This document shows, piece after piece, positions 55,396-62,384 of a stretch of 64,000 bases of DNA. Numbering within the stretch: position 1 is the first letter of the stretch; every line of letters starts with the position of its first letter. The notes under the pieces are model-generated. The model was not told the origin of the DNA, did not search any database, and saw only the letters and a program-made list of their open reading frames with translations. Origin of the DNA: Alteromonas lipotrueiana (GTDB lineage Bacteria > Pseudomonadota > Gammaproteobacteria > Enterobacterales > Alteromonadaceae); NCBI RefSeq assembly GCF_019249245.1, contig NZ_JAESDK010000002.1, forward strand, positions 62,001-126,000. Direction: 5' to 3'. The position numbers were made by a program, and so were the translations under genes.

Positions 55396-55746
55396 TGTTG
55401 GAGAGCCCGCCGCGAAAGACGTAGGCGTTATGACATAGCTGGGTGGGCAGGTCTTACTACAATAGATAAGAATATCGGTAGAGGATATTCAGGTTTACCA
55501 AAACTGGATGAAGCGGTGAATCGCCGCATGGTTTTCGTACAACAAAAAGGACGACCAAAACGTTTAATGTAGAGCTATGAATGATTAATTAGGCAAGACT
55601 GTATTTATATAAGTTAACTGATAGGAGTGTATGGATAAAACACGGTTTTAGGTAATGGCTTTTGAGAGAGCTTGAAAGGACGACGTTTGGATAGCGAACA
55701 AAGGCGACTAAAGCGGTATAGAAGCGTACCAGTTAACCTAAATAAA

Positions 55747-55770
55747 AAAGGCGACCCTGAGGCCGCCTTT
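55747..55770 (-). terminator. Terminator of PEP-CTERM gene 3
   Basis: AAAGGCGACC-CTGA-GGCCGCCTTT with one mismatch, followed on the minus strand by TTTATT. It lies about 20 bp after the stop. Confidence 0.8.
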
Positions 55771-55791
55771 CTTTAATAGCGTTTCGTAAAA

Positions 55792-56547
55792 TTAAGATTT
55801 ACGACGGCTGGTAGCACCAAGACCTAACAGGCCAAGTGACAATACAGCAATAGTTGATGGCTCTGGCACATCAAATACGGCGCTTACGTCACCAGTAACT
55901 AATTGCTCACCTTCCAAAGGAATGGTGTCGAAGTCACCGTCTACACGTACACTCATGTAGAAAGGAGTAGGTGATACAAAGTAAGTGTCGCCGTCAGCAG
56001 TTAGTTCGAAGTCACGGAACATGAAATCAAACACGCCACCGAAGCCATACAACAAGCCAACATTTTGTGCCAGGTTAGAACTTGAACCTAACAGCATGTC
56101 GTCAGAAGTCATCGACAAGTCTGAAGGTGAGTTCACGTCTGCAGTCGTATCTTTGTTAGGATCTAAGAACAACGAGAACGAACCAGATTCTGCTGATAAT
56201 GATGAGTTAGAACCCATTACACCAGGAGTCATCACAGTACCAGTGGCAGTAAACGTTGCATACAAGTTGTAGTTTGCGCCGATTACAGAACCAATTTGTG
56301 AGCTGTTTGCAGTACCGTCGTTACCGAACAACTGATTCATAGAAGCAAAGGCTGTTGCGGTAAAGTTACCGGCATCATCAAAGCTTAGTAATTCAAAGTA
56401 ACCGCCATTCAGTTTATCAGCAGTAACAACTTCACCGCCATACGGAGTTTCGTCTACTGAGAAATCAAGAAAGTCAGCCTGACTTGAGAAAGATGCTGCA
56501 ATACCAGCAGTAAGTGCTAAAGATTTTACTAATGTTTTAAGTTTCAT
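55792..56547 (-). CDS. PEP-CTERM sorting-domain protein, PepA-like, paralog 3
   Basis: 251 residues, nearly identical to paralog 4: only a handful of differences (for example ANYNLYAT for ANYSLYAT and VMGSNSSLSAES for AQGANSSLSAQS). Signal peptide MKLKTLVKSLALTAGIAASF ... SSQA, body with DKLNGGYFELLSFDDAGNF, sorting end VPEPSTIAVLSLGLLGLGA/TSRRKS. The frame continues upstream into the leader and must be cut at MKLKTLV. Regulation as for the others: sigma-54 promoter 56606-56621 and palindrome 56672-56690. Confidence 0.92.
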   Translation of the reverse strand: MKLKTLVKSLALTAGIAASFSSQADFLDFSVDETPYGGEVVTADKLNGGYFELLSFDDAGNFTATAFASMNQLFGNDGTANSSQIGSVIGANYNLYATFTATGTVMTPGVMGSNSSLSAESGSFSLFLDPNKDTTADVNSPSDLSMTSDDMLLGSSSNLAQNVGLLYGFGGVFDFMFRDFELTADGDTYFVSPTPFYMSVRVDGDFDTIPLEGEQLVTGDVSAVFDVPEPSTIAVLSLGLLGLGATSRRKS

Positions 56548-56605
56548 ATTCCGTACTCCATATTCCAATGTGAAGTGAAGCTTCAATAAGCCTCTGGTAT
56601 TAGAT

Positions 56606-56621
56606 AGCAGTAACCGTGCCA
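56606..56621 (-). promoter_or_regulatory. Sigma-54 promoter of PEP-CTERM gene 3
   Basis: Minus strand TGGCACGGTTACTGCT, near-consensus with exact GG-N10-GC spacing; identical in gene 4. Confidence 0.88.
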
Positions 56622-56671
56622 GTGTGTAAGATGCTGTTTTTTATGAGTTATAAAGTTTGGTCTAAAGTATA

Positions 56672-56690
56672 GTGTAAATTTTGTTGACAC
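56672..56690. promoter_or_regulatory. Upstream palindrome, PEP-CTERM gene 3
   Basis: GTGTAAATTTTGTTGACAC, centre about 67 bp upstream of the promoter element (50 bp gap). Identical at genes 3, 4 and 5. Confidence 0.75.
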
Positions 56691-56966
56691 TTTATCATTA
56701 GCATTTGTTAAAAGTCTGATTAGTATTTTAAAGGGGGGTGCAGCAACAGGTGACATACTTTTGTGCAAATCAGCAATCAGTAAAACTAACGTGGCCAACA
56801 AGGCACAAACAAAAGACCCAAAGGTGTAAAATATTAAATTGGTATGGAATGGAGTAGAGCAGTTTGCCTAGGTACTCTTAACCAGCGCAAGGTACTTGGT
56901 CGCTGACACTCGTTACAGAAGTTAAGGTTAAGGGGTAAGGTAAGGGGCTGGATTTTCAGATAACAA

Positions 56967-56990
56967 AAAGGCGACCCGAAGGTCGCCTTT
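56967..56990 (-). terminator. Terminator of PEP-CTERM gene 4 (UUCG loop)
   Basis: AAAGGCGACC-CGAA-GGTCGCCTTT, perfect stem with a UUCG loop when read on the minus strand, followed by T-run. Confidence 0.92.
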
Positions 56991-57015
56991 CTTTAATTAA
57001 TAGCGTTTCGTAAAA

Positions 57016-57771
57016 TTATGATTTACGACGGCTAGTAGCACCAAGACCTAACAGGCCAAGTGACAATACAGCAATAGTTGATGGCTCTGGCACATCAAAT
57101 ACAGCGCTTACGTCACCAGTAACTAGTTGCTCACCTTCCAAAGGAATGGTGTCGAAGTCACCGTCTACACGTACACTCATGTAGAAAGGAGTAGGTGATA
57201 CAAAGTAAGTGTCGCCGTCAGCAGTTAGTTCGAAGTCACGGAACATGAAATCAAACACGCCACCGAAGCCATACAACAAGCCAACATTTTGTGCCAGGTT
57301 AGAACTTGAACCTAACAGCATGTCGTCAGAAGTCATCGACAAGTCTGAAGGTGAGTTCACGTCTGCAGTAGTATCCTGGTTAGGATCTAAGAACAACGAG
57401 AACGAACCAGATTGTGCTGACAATGATGAGTTAGCGCCTTGAGCACCAGGAGTCATCACGGTACCAGTTGCAGTAAAGGTTGCATACAAGCTGTAGTTTG
57501 CACCAATTACAGAACCGATTTGCGAGCTGTTAGCAGTACCGTCGTTACCGAACAACTGATTCATAGACGCAAAAGCGGTAGCGGTAAAGTTACCAGCATC
57601 GTCAAAGCTTAATAATTCAAAGTAACCGCCATTCAGTTTATCAGCAGTAACAACTTCACCACCGTAAGGGGTTTCGTCTACTGAGAAATCAAGAAAGTCA
57701 GCCTGGCTTGAGAAAGATGCTGCAATACCAGCAGTAAGTGCTAAAGATTTTACTAATGTTTTAAGTTTCAT
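57016..57771 (-). CDS. PEP-CTERM sorting-domain protein, PepA-like, paralog 4
   Basis: 251 residues, sister copy of paralog 3, with the same signal peptide and sorting signal (VPEPSTIAVLSLGLLGLGA, TSRRKS). Even third-codon positions are mostly the same in the two genes, which points to recent duplication or gene conversion. The open frame runs upstream to 57846, across the sigma-54 promoter, so the longer start is false; ATG 57771 is right. Exported through Sec, then XrtA substrate. Confidence 0.92.
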   Translation of the reverse strand: MKLKTLVKSLALTAGIAASFSSQADFLDFSVDETPYGGEVVTADKLNGGYFELLSFDDAGNFTATAFASMNQLFGNDGTANSSQIGSVIGANYSLYATFTATGTVMTPGAQGANSSLSAQSGSFSLFLDPNQDTTADVNSPSDLSMTSDDMLLGSSSNLAQNVGLLYGFGGVFDFMFRDFELTADGDTYFVSPTPFYMSVRVDGDFDTIPLEGEQLVTGDVSAVFDVPEPSTIAVLSLGLLGLGATSRRKS

Positions 57772-57829
57772 ATTCCGAACTCCATATTCCAATGTGAAGT
57801 GAAGCTTCAATAAGCCTCTGATATTAGAT

Positions 57830-57845
57830 AGCAGTAACCGTGCCA
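57830..57845 (-). promoter_or_regulatory. Sigma-54 promoter of PEP-CTERM gene 4
   Basis: Minus strand TGGCACGGTTACTGCT, same as gene 3, 59 bp upstream of the ATG. Confidence 0.88.
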
Positions 57846-57895
57846 AAGTGTAACACCTTGTTTTCTATAGATTATAAAATTTGATCTAAAGTATA

Positions 57896-57914
57896 GTGTA
57901 AATTTTGTTGACAC
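57896..57914. promoter_or_regulatory. Upstream palindrome, PEP-CTERM gene 4
   Basis: GTGTAAATTTTGTTGACAC, 50 bp upstream of the promoter element. Confidence 0.75.
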
Positions 57915-58201
57915 TTTATTATTAGCATTTGTTGAAGAGTTAGTAGGTATATACTATTCAGGTAATAGCGAACAACCCTCGGGTGACCTACGTTTGTGCG
58001 AAGCGGCCAATGGGTAAAATTGGCGTGGCTAGCAAGACATAAAGAAGAATGCCCGATGCTATAAAAATGTTTTCGTGGTATTAAGTAGAGCCAGCGGTCT
58101 GCTTAGGTAGCCTTTATAATCAGAGCAGGGTAGCTGCGCACCGCAATTTGCGATAGAGGCTAAGGTTAGCAGTGACCGGCGTTTATATCTTCAGATAACA
58201 A

Positions 58202-58225
58202 AAAGGCGACCCGAAGGCCGCCTTT
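58202..58225 (-). terminator. Terminator of PEP-CTERM gene 5 (UUCG loop)
   Basis: AAAGGCGACC-CGAA-GGCCGCCTTT with one A-C mismatch, UUCG-type loop on the minus strand, T-rich tail. Confidence 0.85.
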
Positions 58226-58246
58226 CTTTAATAGCGTTTCGTAAAA

Positions 58247-59002
58247 TTAAGATTTACGACGGCTGGTAGCACCAAGACCTAACAGGCCAAGTGACAATAC
58301 AGCAATAGTTGATGGCTCTGGCACATCAAATACGGCGCTTACGTCACCAGTAACTAATTGCTCGCCTTCTAGAGGTATGGTGTCGAAGTCACCGTCAACA
58401 CGAACTGTCATGTGGAAAGGAGTAGGAGATACAAAGTAAGTATCGCCGTCTGCAGTTAGTTCGAAGTCACGGAAAGTAAAGTCAAATACACCGCCGAAAC
58501 CATACAACAAACCGATGTTTCGACCCAGGTCGCTGCTTGAACCTAACAACATATCGTCTGTAGTGTTAGAAAGGTTAAGAGGGTTTGTTACATCAGCAGT
58601 CGTATCCTGGTTTTGGTCAAGGAACAAAGAGAATGAACCTGAATTACCTTGCAAAGATGAGTTTGCACCTTCAGCTCCAGGAGTCATCACTGTGCCGTTT
58701 GCTGTGAATGTTGCATAAAGGTTGTAGTTAGCACCCACTACTGAACCAATTTGTGAACCGTTAGCAGTACCTTCGTTACCGAACAATTGATTCATAGAAG
58801 CAAACGCTGTAGCAGTAAAGTTACCGGCACCGTCAAAGCTTATTAGTTCAAAGTAACCGCCATTTAGTTTATCAGCAGTAACAACTTCACCACCATAAGG
58901 AGTTTCGTCAACCTGGAAGTCCAGGAAGTCAGCCTGACTAGAAAAAGACGCTGCGATACCAGCAGTAAGGGCTAAAGATTTAACTAATGCTTTAAGTTTC
59001 AT
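58247..59002 (-). CDS. PEP-CTERM sorting-domain protein, PepA-like, paralog 5
   Basis: 251 residues: MKLKALVKSLALTAGIAASF signal peptide, DKLNGGYFELISFDGAGNF, GNEGTANGSQIGSVVGANYN, and an end VPEPSTIAVLSLGLLGLGA/TSRRKS identical to paralogs 1, 3 and 4. The middle (residues about 120-165) varies most: NSSLQGNSGSFSLFLDQNQD, then NPLNLSNTTDD. The frame's upstream part (to 59077) overlaps the promoter and is not translated. Sigma-54 promoter 59061-59076. Confidence 0.92.
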   Translation of the reverse strand: MKLKALVKSLALTAGIAASFSSQADFLDFQVDETPYGGEVVTADKLNGGYFELISFDGAGNFTATAFASMNQLFGNEGTANGSQIGSVVGANYNLYATFTANGTVMTPGAEGANSSLQGNSGSFSLFLDQNQDTTADVTNPLNLSNTTDDMLLGSSSDLGRNIGLLYGFGGVFDFTFRDFELTADGDTYFVSPTPFHMTVRVDGDFDTIPLEGEQLVTGDVSAVFDVPEPSTIAVLSLGLLGLGATSRRKS

Positions 59003-59060
59003 ATTTTGAATTCCAAATTCCAATTTGAGTGTTGCTTCAATAAGCTTCTGACATAGGTAA

Positions 59061-59076
59061 TGCACTAGCCGTGCCA
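59061..59076 (-). promoter_or_regulatory. Sigma-54 promoter of PEP-CTERM gene 5
   Basis: Minus strand TGGCACGGCTAGTGCA, near-consensus -24 and a -12 of GTGCA; exact spacing. Confidence 0.85.
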
Positions 59077-59126
59077 AATTATAAGTTCATGTTTTTGATA
59101 TATTAATATCTTTAGTAATGATCGCC

Positions 59127-59145
59127 GTGTAAATTTTGTTGACAC
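59127..59145. promoter_or_regulatory. Upstream palindrome, PEP-CTERM gene 5
   Basis: GTGTAAATTTTGTTGACAC, 50 bp upstream of the promoter element, although the sequence around it differs from genes 3 and 4. Confidence 0.75.
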
Positions 59146-59241
59146 TTTTGGGTGGTTTTTTATGGCACTGCTACCAATAATTTAGCTATATAAAGGCTGC
59201 ACACAAATTTTGTGGCCGCAAATGCTAAGTTGCTTTGCGCA

Positions 59242-59282
59242 GCATAGGTTAAACTGGCGTTTAAAAGCAGTTTAACCTATGC
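59242..59282. other. Long perfect hairpin upstream of PEP-CTERM gene 5
   Basis: GCATAGGTTAAACTG (59242-59256) and its exact complement CAGTTTAACCTATGC (59268-59282) around an 11-base loop. No T-tract, not next to a stop codon (gene 6 already has its own terminator at 59370-59391). Confidence 0.65.
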
Positions 59283-59369
59283 CTGCGAAGGTAAGGTCTA
59301 CGGTTAATACAAGAGACGGCATCGATTGTTATTAAATTAGTATGCTATAGGTGTAGATGGGAACAAAAA

Positions 59370-59391
59370 AGGCGACCGTTTCTGGTCGCCT
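59370..59391 (-). terminator. Terminator of PEP-CTERM gene 6
   Basis: AGGCGACC-GTTTCT-GGTCGCCT, 8-bp perfect stem followed on the minus strand by six T. Confidence 0.88.
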
Positions 59392-59429
59392 GTTATAATA
59401 AACGTTTGTCGCCGCTAGTTATTGGCAGC

Positions 59430-60185
59430 TTATGACTTGCGACGGCGAGTAGCGCCTAAGCCTAATAAGCCTAAAGACAACACCGCAACAGTCGAAGGCT
59501 CTGGAACATCGAACACTGCGCTTACGTCGCCTGTTACAAATTGCTCGCCCTCAAGAGGGATATTATCTAAATCGCCATCTACCCTTACGCTCATGTAAAA
59601 CGGCATTGGAGAGACAAAATAAGTATCGCCTTGTGCGGTTAGTTCAAAGTTATGGAACATGAAATCAAACACGCCGCCAAAACCGTAAAGCAACCCAGCG
59701 TTTTCACCCAACATGTTGCTAAAACCTAATAGTTCATCATCTGCGGTGTTGCTCAGCGTTAGTGTGGCCAGGTCGGTAGCCGCAGTGTCCTGGTTTTTGT
59801 CTAAGAACAAAGAAAAAGACCCGGCTTCACCTTTTAAAGAAGAGTTAGACCCGAATTCACCCGGTACCACCACGCGCCCAGACGCTGAGAAGGTGGCATA
59901 TAAATTGTAATTGGCGCCCACGACCGACCCAACCTGTGAACTGTTTGCCGTACCGTCGTTACCAAAAAGCTGGTTCATCGATGCAAAGGCTACCGCAGTA
60001 AAATTACCGGCATTATCAAAGTTAATAATTTCGGTGTAGCCGCCATTTAACTTATCGGCTGTGATGATTTCGCCGCCATAAGGGGTTTCGGCAATCTGAA
60101 AATCAAGAAAGTCGGCGTTGCTTGCAAAAGAAGCAGCAATACCTGCAATTAACGCCAGTGTTTTAATCGTTTTTGTAAATCTCAT
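59430..60185 (-). CDS. PEP-CTERM sorting-domain protein, PepA-like, paralog 6
   Basis: 251 residues. MRFTKTIKTLALIAGIAASF signal peptide, DKLNGGYTEIINFDNAGNF, FGNDGTANSSQVGSVVGANY, ending VPEPSTVAVLSLGLLGLGA then TRRRKS. Two ATGs adjoin; the second (60185) has GGAG at a five-base distance while the first is only two bases from it. The protein differs more from paralogs 3-5 than they do among themselves. The upstream region carries two palindromes instead of one (60299-60317 and 60332-60350). Confidence 0.9.
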   Translation of the reverse strand: MRFTKTIKTLALIAGIAASFASNADFLDFQIAETPYGGEIITADKLNGGYTEIINFDNAGNFTAVAFASMNQLFGNDGTANSSQVGSVVGANYNLYATFSASGRVVVPGEFGSNSSLKGEAGSFSLFLDKNQDTAATDLATLTLSNTADDELLGFSNMLGENAGLLYGFGGVFDFMFHNFELTAQGDTYFVSPMPFYMSVRVDGDLDNIPLEGEQFVTGDVSAVFDVPEPSTVAVLSLGLLGLGATRRRKS

Positions 60186-60233
60186 CATATCTCCACAGTC
60201 CGTTTTGAAGTACAACATACCTGATGCTCGTTA

Positions 60234-60249
60234 AGCATAATTAGCACCA
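60234..60249 (-). promoter_or_regulatory. Sigma-54 promoter of PEP-CTERM gene 6
   Basis: Minus strand TGGTGCTAATTATGCT, GG-N10-GC spacing exact, 48 bp upstream of the ATG. Confidence 0.72.
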
Positions 60250-60298
60250 AGGTTTAACTTGTTGAAAGTGAGAATAAAATTAGAGCTAAAAATGGGAT

Positions 60299-60317
60299 AT
60301 GTAAAAAAACCTGACAA
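60299..60317. promoter_or_regulatory. Upstream palindrome, PEP-CTERM gene 6, proximal
   Basis: ATGTAAAAAAACCTGACAA, 49 bp upstream of the promoter element; it keeps TGTAAA-N6-TGACA of the motif. Confidence 0.5.
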
Positions 60318-60331
60318 AGATGAATGGAGGT

Positions 60332-60350
60332 GTGTAATAAAAGCTGACAG
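60332..60350. promoter_or_regulatory. Upstream palindrome, PEP-CTERM gene 6, distal
   Basis: GTGTAATAAAAGCTGACAG, exactly 33 bp (about three helical turns) further upstream than the proximal site, thus on the same face of the DNA. Confidence 0.5.
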
Positions 60351-60367
60351 TCTTGTAGACAATGGGC

Positions 60368-60430
60368 AACCTACGCTGCCTGGCTATGCATTGTGGGCAA
60401 TGCATGGTTTGCCAGGTAGCAGAGTAGGTT
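60368..60430. other. Long imperfect cruciform-like palindrome
   Basis: Three stacked stems: AACCTAC/GTAGGTT, GCTGCCTGGC/GCCAGGTAGC (one mismatch) and ATGCATTG/CAATGCAT around the loop TGGG. About 25 paired positions, with two small internal bulges. It lies between the palindromes of gene 6 and the 3' end of the ThiF-type gene; no T-tract for a terminator. Confidence 0.65.
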
Positions 60431-60487
60431 ACTTACACTAGAGGGACCATTAAGATATATGTCAGCGTTTATGGAGTCTCAGGCCAT

Positions 60488-61345
60488 TTAATCATCGCTG
60501 ACTATGCGCTTCGCAATAGTAAATTTTAAACGCTGAATAAGTCCACGGTTACCTCTTGGGCAGTGGGTGCGGGTGAGCTTATTGCGATAGGCATCAAAGT
60601 GCAGCCCGTAAGGCGCACATTCTACCTTGCCCCGATTCAGCAAAATTTTTAATGCATAGGTTTGGGCCATGCCTGCACACAGGTTAACTGCCATAGGCGT
60701 AGAAGGGCCGCGACGTTCTTTAAAGCTCACGGCCGTGTCGTCGACTAAATAGTTGCGCTGCAGCATGGCAGGCGACAAACCTATAAGAAACTGAATTAGC
60801 TGGCCCTCTTCGGTTTGTTTGTCGTTAAACCGAAAATATTCTTCAAAGGTCATTTTGCCGGGCATAAAACATAAAATGGCACAGCCCATACCTAATGGTG
60901 CAGCAGTAACCACCGGTATGTTTTTGTCGTAACATTTTTGAAAAACCAGTTTGCGCGCTTTCAGAGCAAAAAAATCAAGGCTATCGACATACAAATCGAC
61001 ATCTTCTAAAAAAGCGTCTACGTTTTCTTCGTTAACCCCGTCACCAAATTCGCGTAACGACATTTCTGGATTGATGTCGTGCAACATGGTCGACATCACA
61101 TCCATTTTGTTTTGGCCCACCGTGGATAAAAACGCACCGGCCTGACGATTAAAGTTGTGTACTTCGTATTCGTCGAAGTCTGATAAGTTGACTTTGCCAA
61201 TACCCAGGCGTGCCAGAGTAAGCGCATGCAAACTGCCTACGCCGCCGCAACCTGCTATCGCGACACGTTTATTGCGTAATTCTGCCTGTTCTTGCTCGGT
61301 GACCCAGCCAATATTTCGCGAGAATGCTACATCGTAATCAAACAC
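60488..61345 (-). CDS. ThiF/MoeB/HesA-family adenylyltransferase
   Basis: 285 residues with an E1-like fold: nucleotide-binding VAIAGCGGVGSLHALTLARLG near 28-48, LSDFDEYEVHNFNRQAGAF with the Asp and Arg for ATP, and KMDVMSTMLHDINPEM. The Cys pairs that bind zinc in MoeB are not evident. E1-like enzymes of this group activate the C-terminus of a small protein or a free carboxylate. No ubiquitin-like partner is visible near. Start GTG at 61345. It stands alone, sharing only its 3' side with the PEP-CTERM array. Confidence 0.85.
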   Translation of the reverse strand: MFDYDVAFSRNIGWVTEQEQAELRNKRVAIAGCGGVGSLHALTLARLGIGKVNLSDFDEYEVHNFNRQAGAFLSTVGQNKMDVMSTMLHDINPEMSLREFGDGVNEENVDAFLEDVDLYVDSLDFFALKARKLVFQKCYDKNIPVVTAAPLGMGCAILCFMPGKMTFEEYFRFNDKQTEEGQLIQFLIGLSPAMLQRNYLVDDTAVSFKERRGPSTPMAVNLCAGMAQTYALKILLNRGKVECAPYGLHFDAYRNKLTRTHCPRGNRGLIQRLKFTIAKRIVSDD

Positions 61346-61529
61346 GTCTGAATCTCTTTGTTTAAAACCGTTTGCATTATTATAAAGGGTTTACCACCCT
61401 TGTGACGAATTTCGCCTGCATGGTTAGGTATGTATTAAGGTGTTATTCATGCATACTATAGCACTTTAACGCAATATAATTTTGTGCATCTAAACAGATA
61501 ACCCGATGTTTTGAACAAGGAGTAAGTTT

Positions 61530-62300
61530 TTGTTAAACAAATTGTTATCTACACTTATTATCAGCTGGCTGTTTGTCAGTACTCTGGCCTACAGCGCTGG
61601 GCTGCCAGATCAGGTAAAAAAAATTAAACCGTCTGTGGTAGGGGTAGGGCGCGTTGCGCCATTAGCCACGGTGAGTCATCAGCTTATAGGCACCGGTTTT
61701 GTAATCGGAGATGGCCATTACGTGGTGACTAACGATCATGTTGCTAACGCCAAAGGTCAGGAAGATTTGAAGTATCGTCGTGCTGTGTTTTATGGCGAGG
61801 GTCGACGGGGCAAAATTATCGAGGTCACTGATGTGTTTGAAGACGCCGAACATGACTTGGCGATACTAAAAATTGCCGAAAAACTTCCGGCACTGAAATT
61901 GGCTGATCAACAACAAATTGCCGACGGCACCACCATAGCTACAACCGGCTACCCAATGGGGGGCATATTAGGGCTGTACGCTGCTACGCACAAAGGCATT
62001 ATTGCTGCTTTCACGCCTAGCATAACAGCGGCTAAAAATAGTCAGCAAATTTCTGAACGATTCTTGCAGGGATTGCGTAACCGGTTCATGATATATCAGC
62101 TGGATATTGTTGCTTACCCCGGTAACAGTGGAAGTCCGGTGTATTTAGCCCAAAGCGGTGAAGTATTTGCAGTAATTAATAAGGTATTTGTTAAGCAAAC
62201 TAAAGAATCGGCTATTAGTAACCCGAGCGGCATTACCTATGCCATTCCGGTTGAACACATTTATGCATTAGCCAAAAAACATAATATTCCTATAGAGTAA
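61530..62300 (+). CDS. Secreted trypsin-like serine protease
   Basis: 256 residues. Signal peptide MLNKLLSTLIISWLFVSTLA ... YSAG, then a trypsin-fold domain with His70 in VVTNDHVANA, Asp109 in AEHDLAIL and Ser200 in YPGNSGSPVY. No PDZ domain follows, unlike DegP/DegS, so it is a stand-alone periplasmic or secreted protease. The TTG start is supported by a strong ribosome binding site AAGGAGT (61517-61523) six bases before it. It lies between the PEP-CTERM array/ThiF gene and the sugar-nucleotide genes. Confidence 0.88.
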   Translation: MLNKLLSTLIISWLFVSTLAYSAGLPDQVKKIKPSVVGVGRVAPLATVSHQLIGTGFVIGDGHYVVTNDHVANAKGQEDLKYRRAVFYGEGRRGKIIEVTDVFEDAEHDLAILKIAEKLPALKLADQQQIADGTTIATTGYPMGGILGLYAATHKGIIAAFTPSITAAKNSQQISERFLQGLRNRFMIYQLDIVAYPGNSGSPVYLAQSGEVFAVINKVFVKQTKESAISNPSGITYAIPVEHIYALAKKHNIPIE

Positions 62301-62384
62301 ATCACATACCCTTTAGCTAGATAATATCGTTTCTTTGCATAATAAAGTATGCAAACATCATTAAAAAATGAGCGTAGTATTTGT

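Larger units (their letters stand above)
55262..55791. other. Regulatory spacer between PEP-CTERM genes 2 and 3
   Basis: About 530 bp with the leader, sigma-54 promoter and degenerate palindrome of gene 2 and the terminator of gene 3 (55747-55770). A 65-codon frame at 55375 overlaps the palindrome and has no support. Confidence 0.6.
56548..57015. other. Regulatory spacer between PEP-CTERM genes 3 and 4
   Basis: About 470 bp. It holds leader, promoter and palindrome of gene 3 and the terminator of gene 4. The remaining stretch (56720-56960) shares short tracts with the corresponding spacer upstream of gene 4 (for example GGAGTAGAGCAG versus AAGTAGAGCCAG), so the whole unit was duplicated. Confidence 0.6.
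57772..58246. other. Regulatory spacer between PEP-CTERM genes 4 and 5
   Basis: About 475 bp: leader, promoter and palindrome of gene 4, then 58000-58190 without recognisable features, then the terminator of gene 5. Confidence 0.6.
59003..59429. other. Regulatory spacer between PEP-CTERM genes 5 and 6
   Basis: About 430 bp with the promoter and palindrome of gene 5, a 15-bp perfect hairpin at 59242-59282 (own entry) and the terminator of gene 6. Confidence 0.6.
60186..60487. other. Regulatory region between PEP-CTERM gene 6 and the ThiF-type gene
   Basis: About 300 bp with the sigma-54 promoter, two palindromes and a long imperfect hairpin (60368-60430). A 60-codon frame at 60259 runs through these elements and is not supported. 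Confidence 0.6.

Noticed and set aside
56672-56690. TTGACA inside the upstream palindromes as a sigma-70 -35 box
   Set aside because: It points away from the PEP-CTERM genes on the plus strand and has no -10 hexamer at 16-18 bp. The whole 19-bp layout and the sigma-54 elements explain it better.
57016-57846. Longer starts of PEP-CTERM genes 3, 4 and 5 (frames opening up to 75 codon positions earlier)
   Set aside because: The extended frames run through the leader, and in genes 4 and 5 into the sigma-54 promoter, and would hide the signal peptide. The similarity of these extensions only reflects duplicated promoters.
60259-60441. 60-codon plus-strand frame upstream of PEP-CTERM gene 6
   Set aside because: It overlaps both palindromes and the long cruciform; no homology visible.
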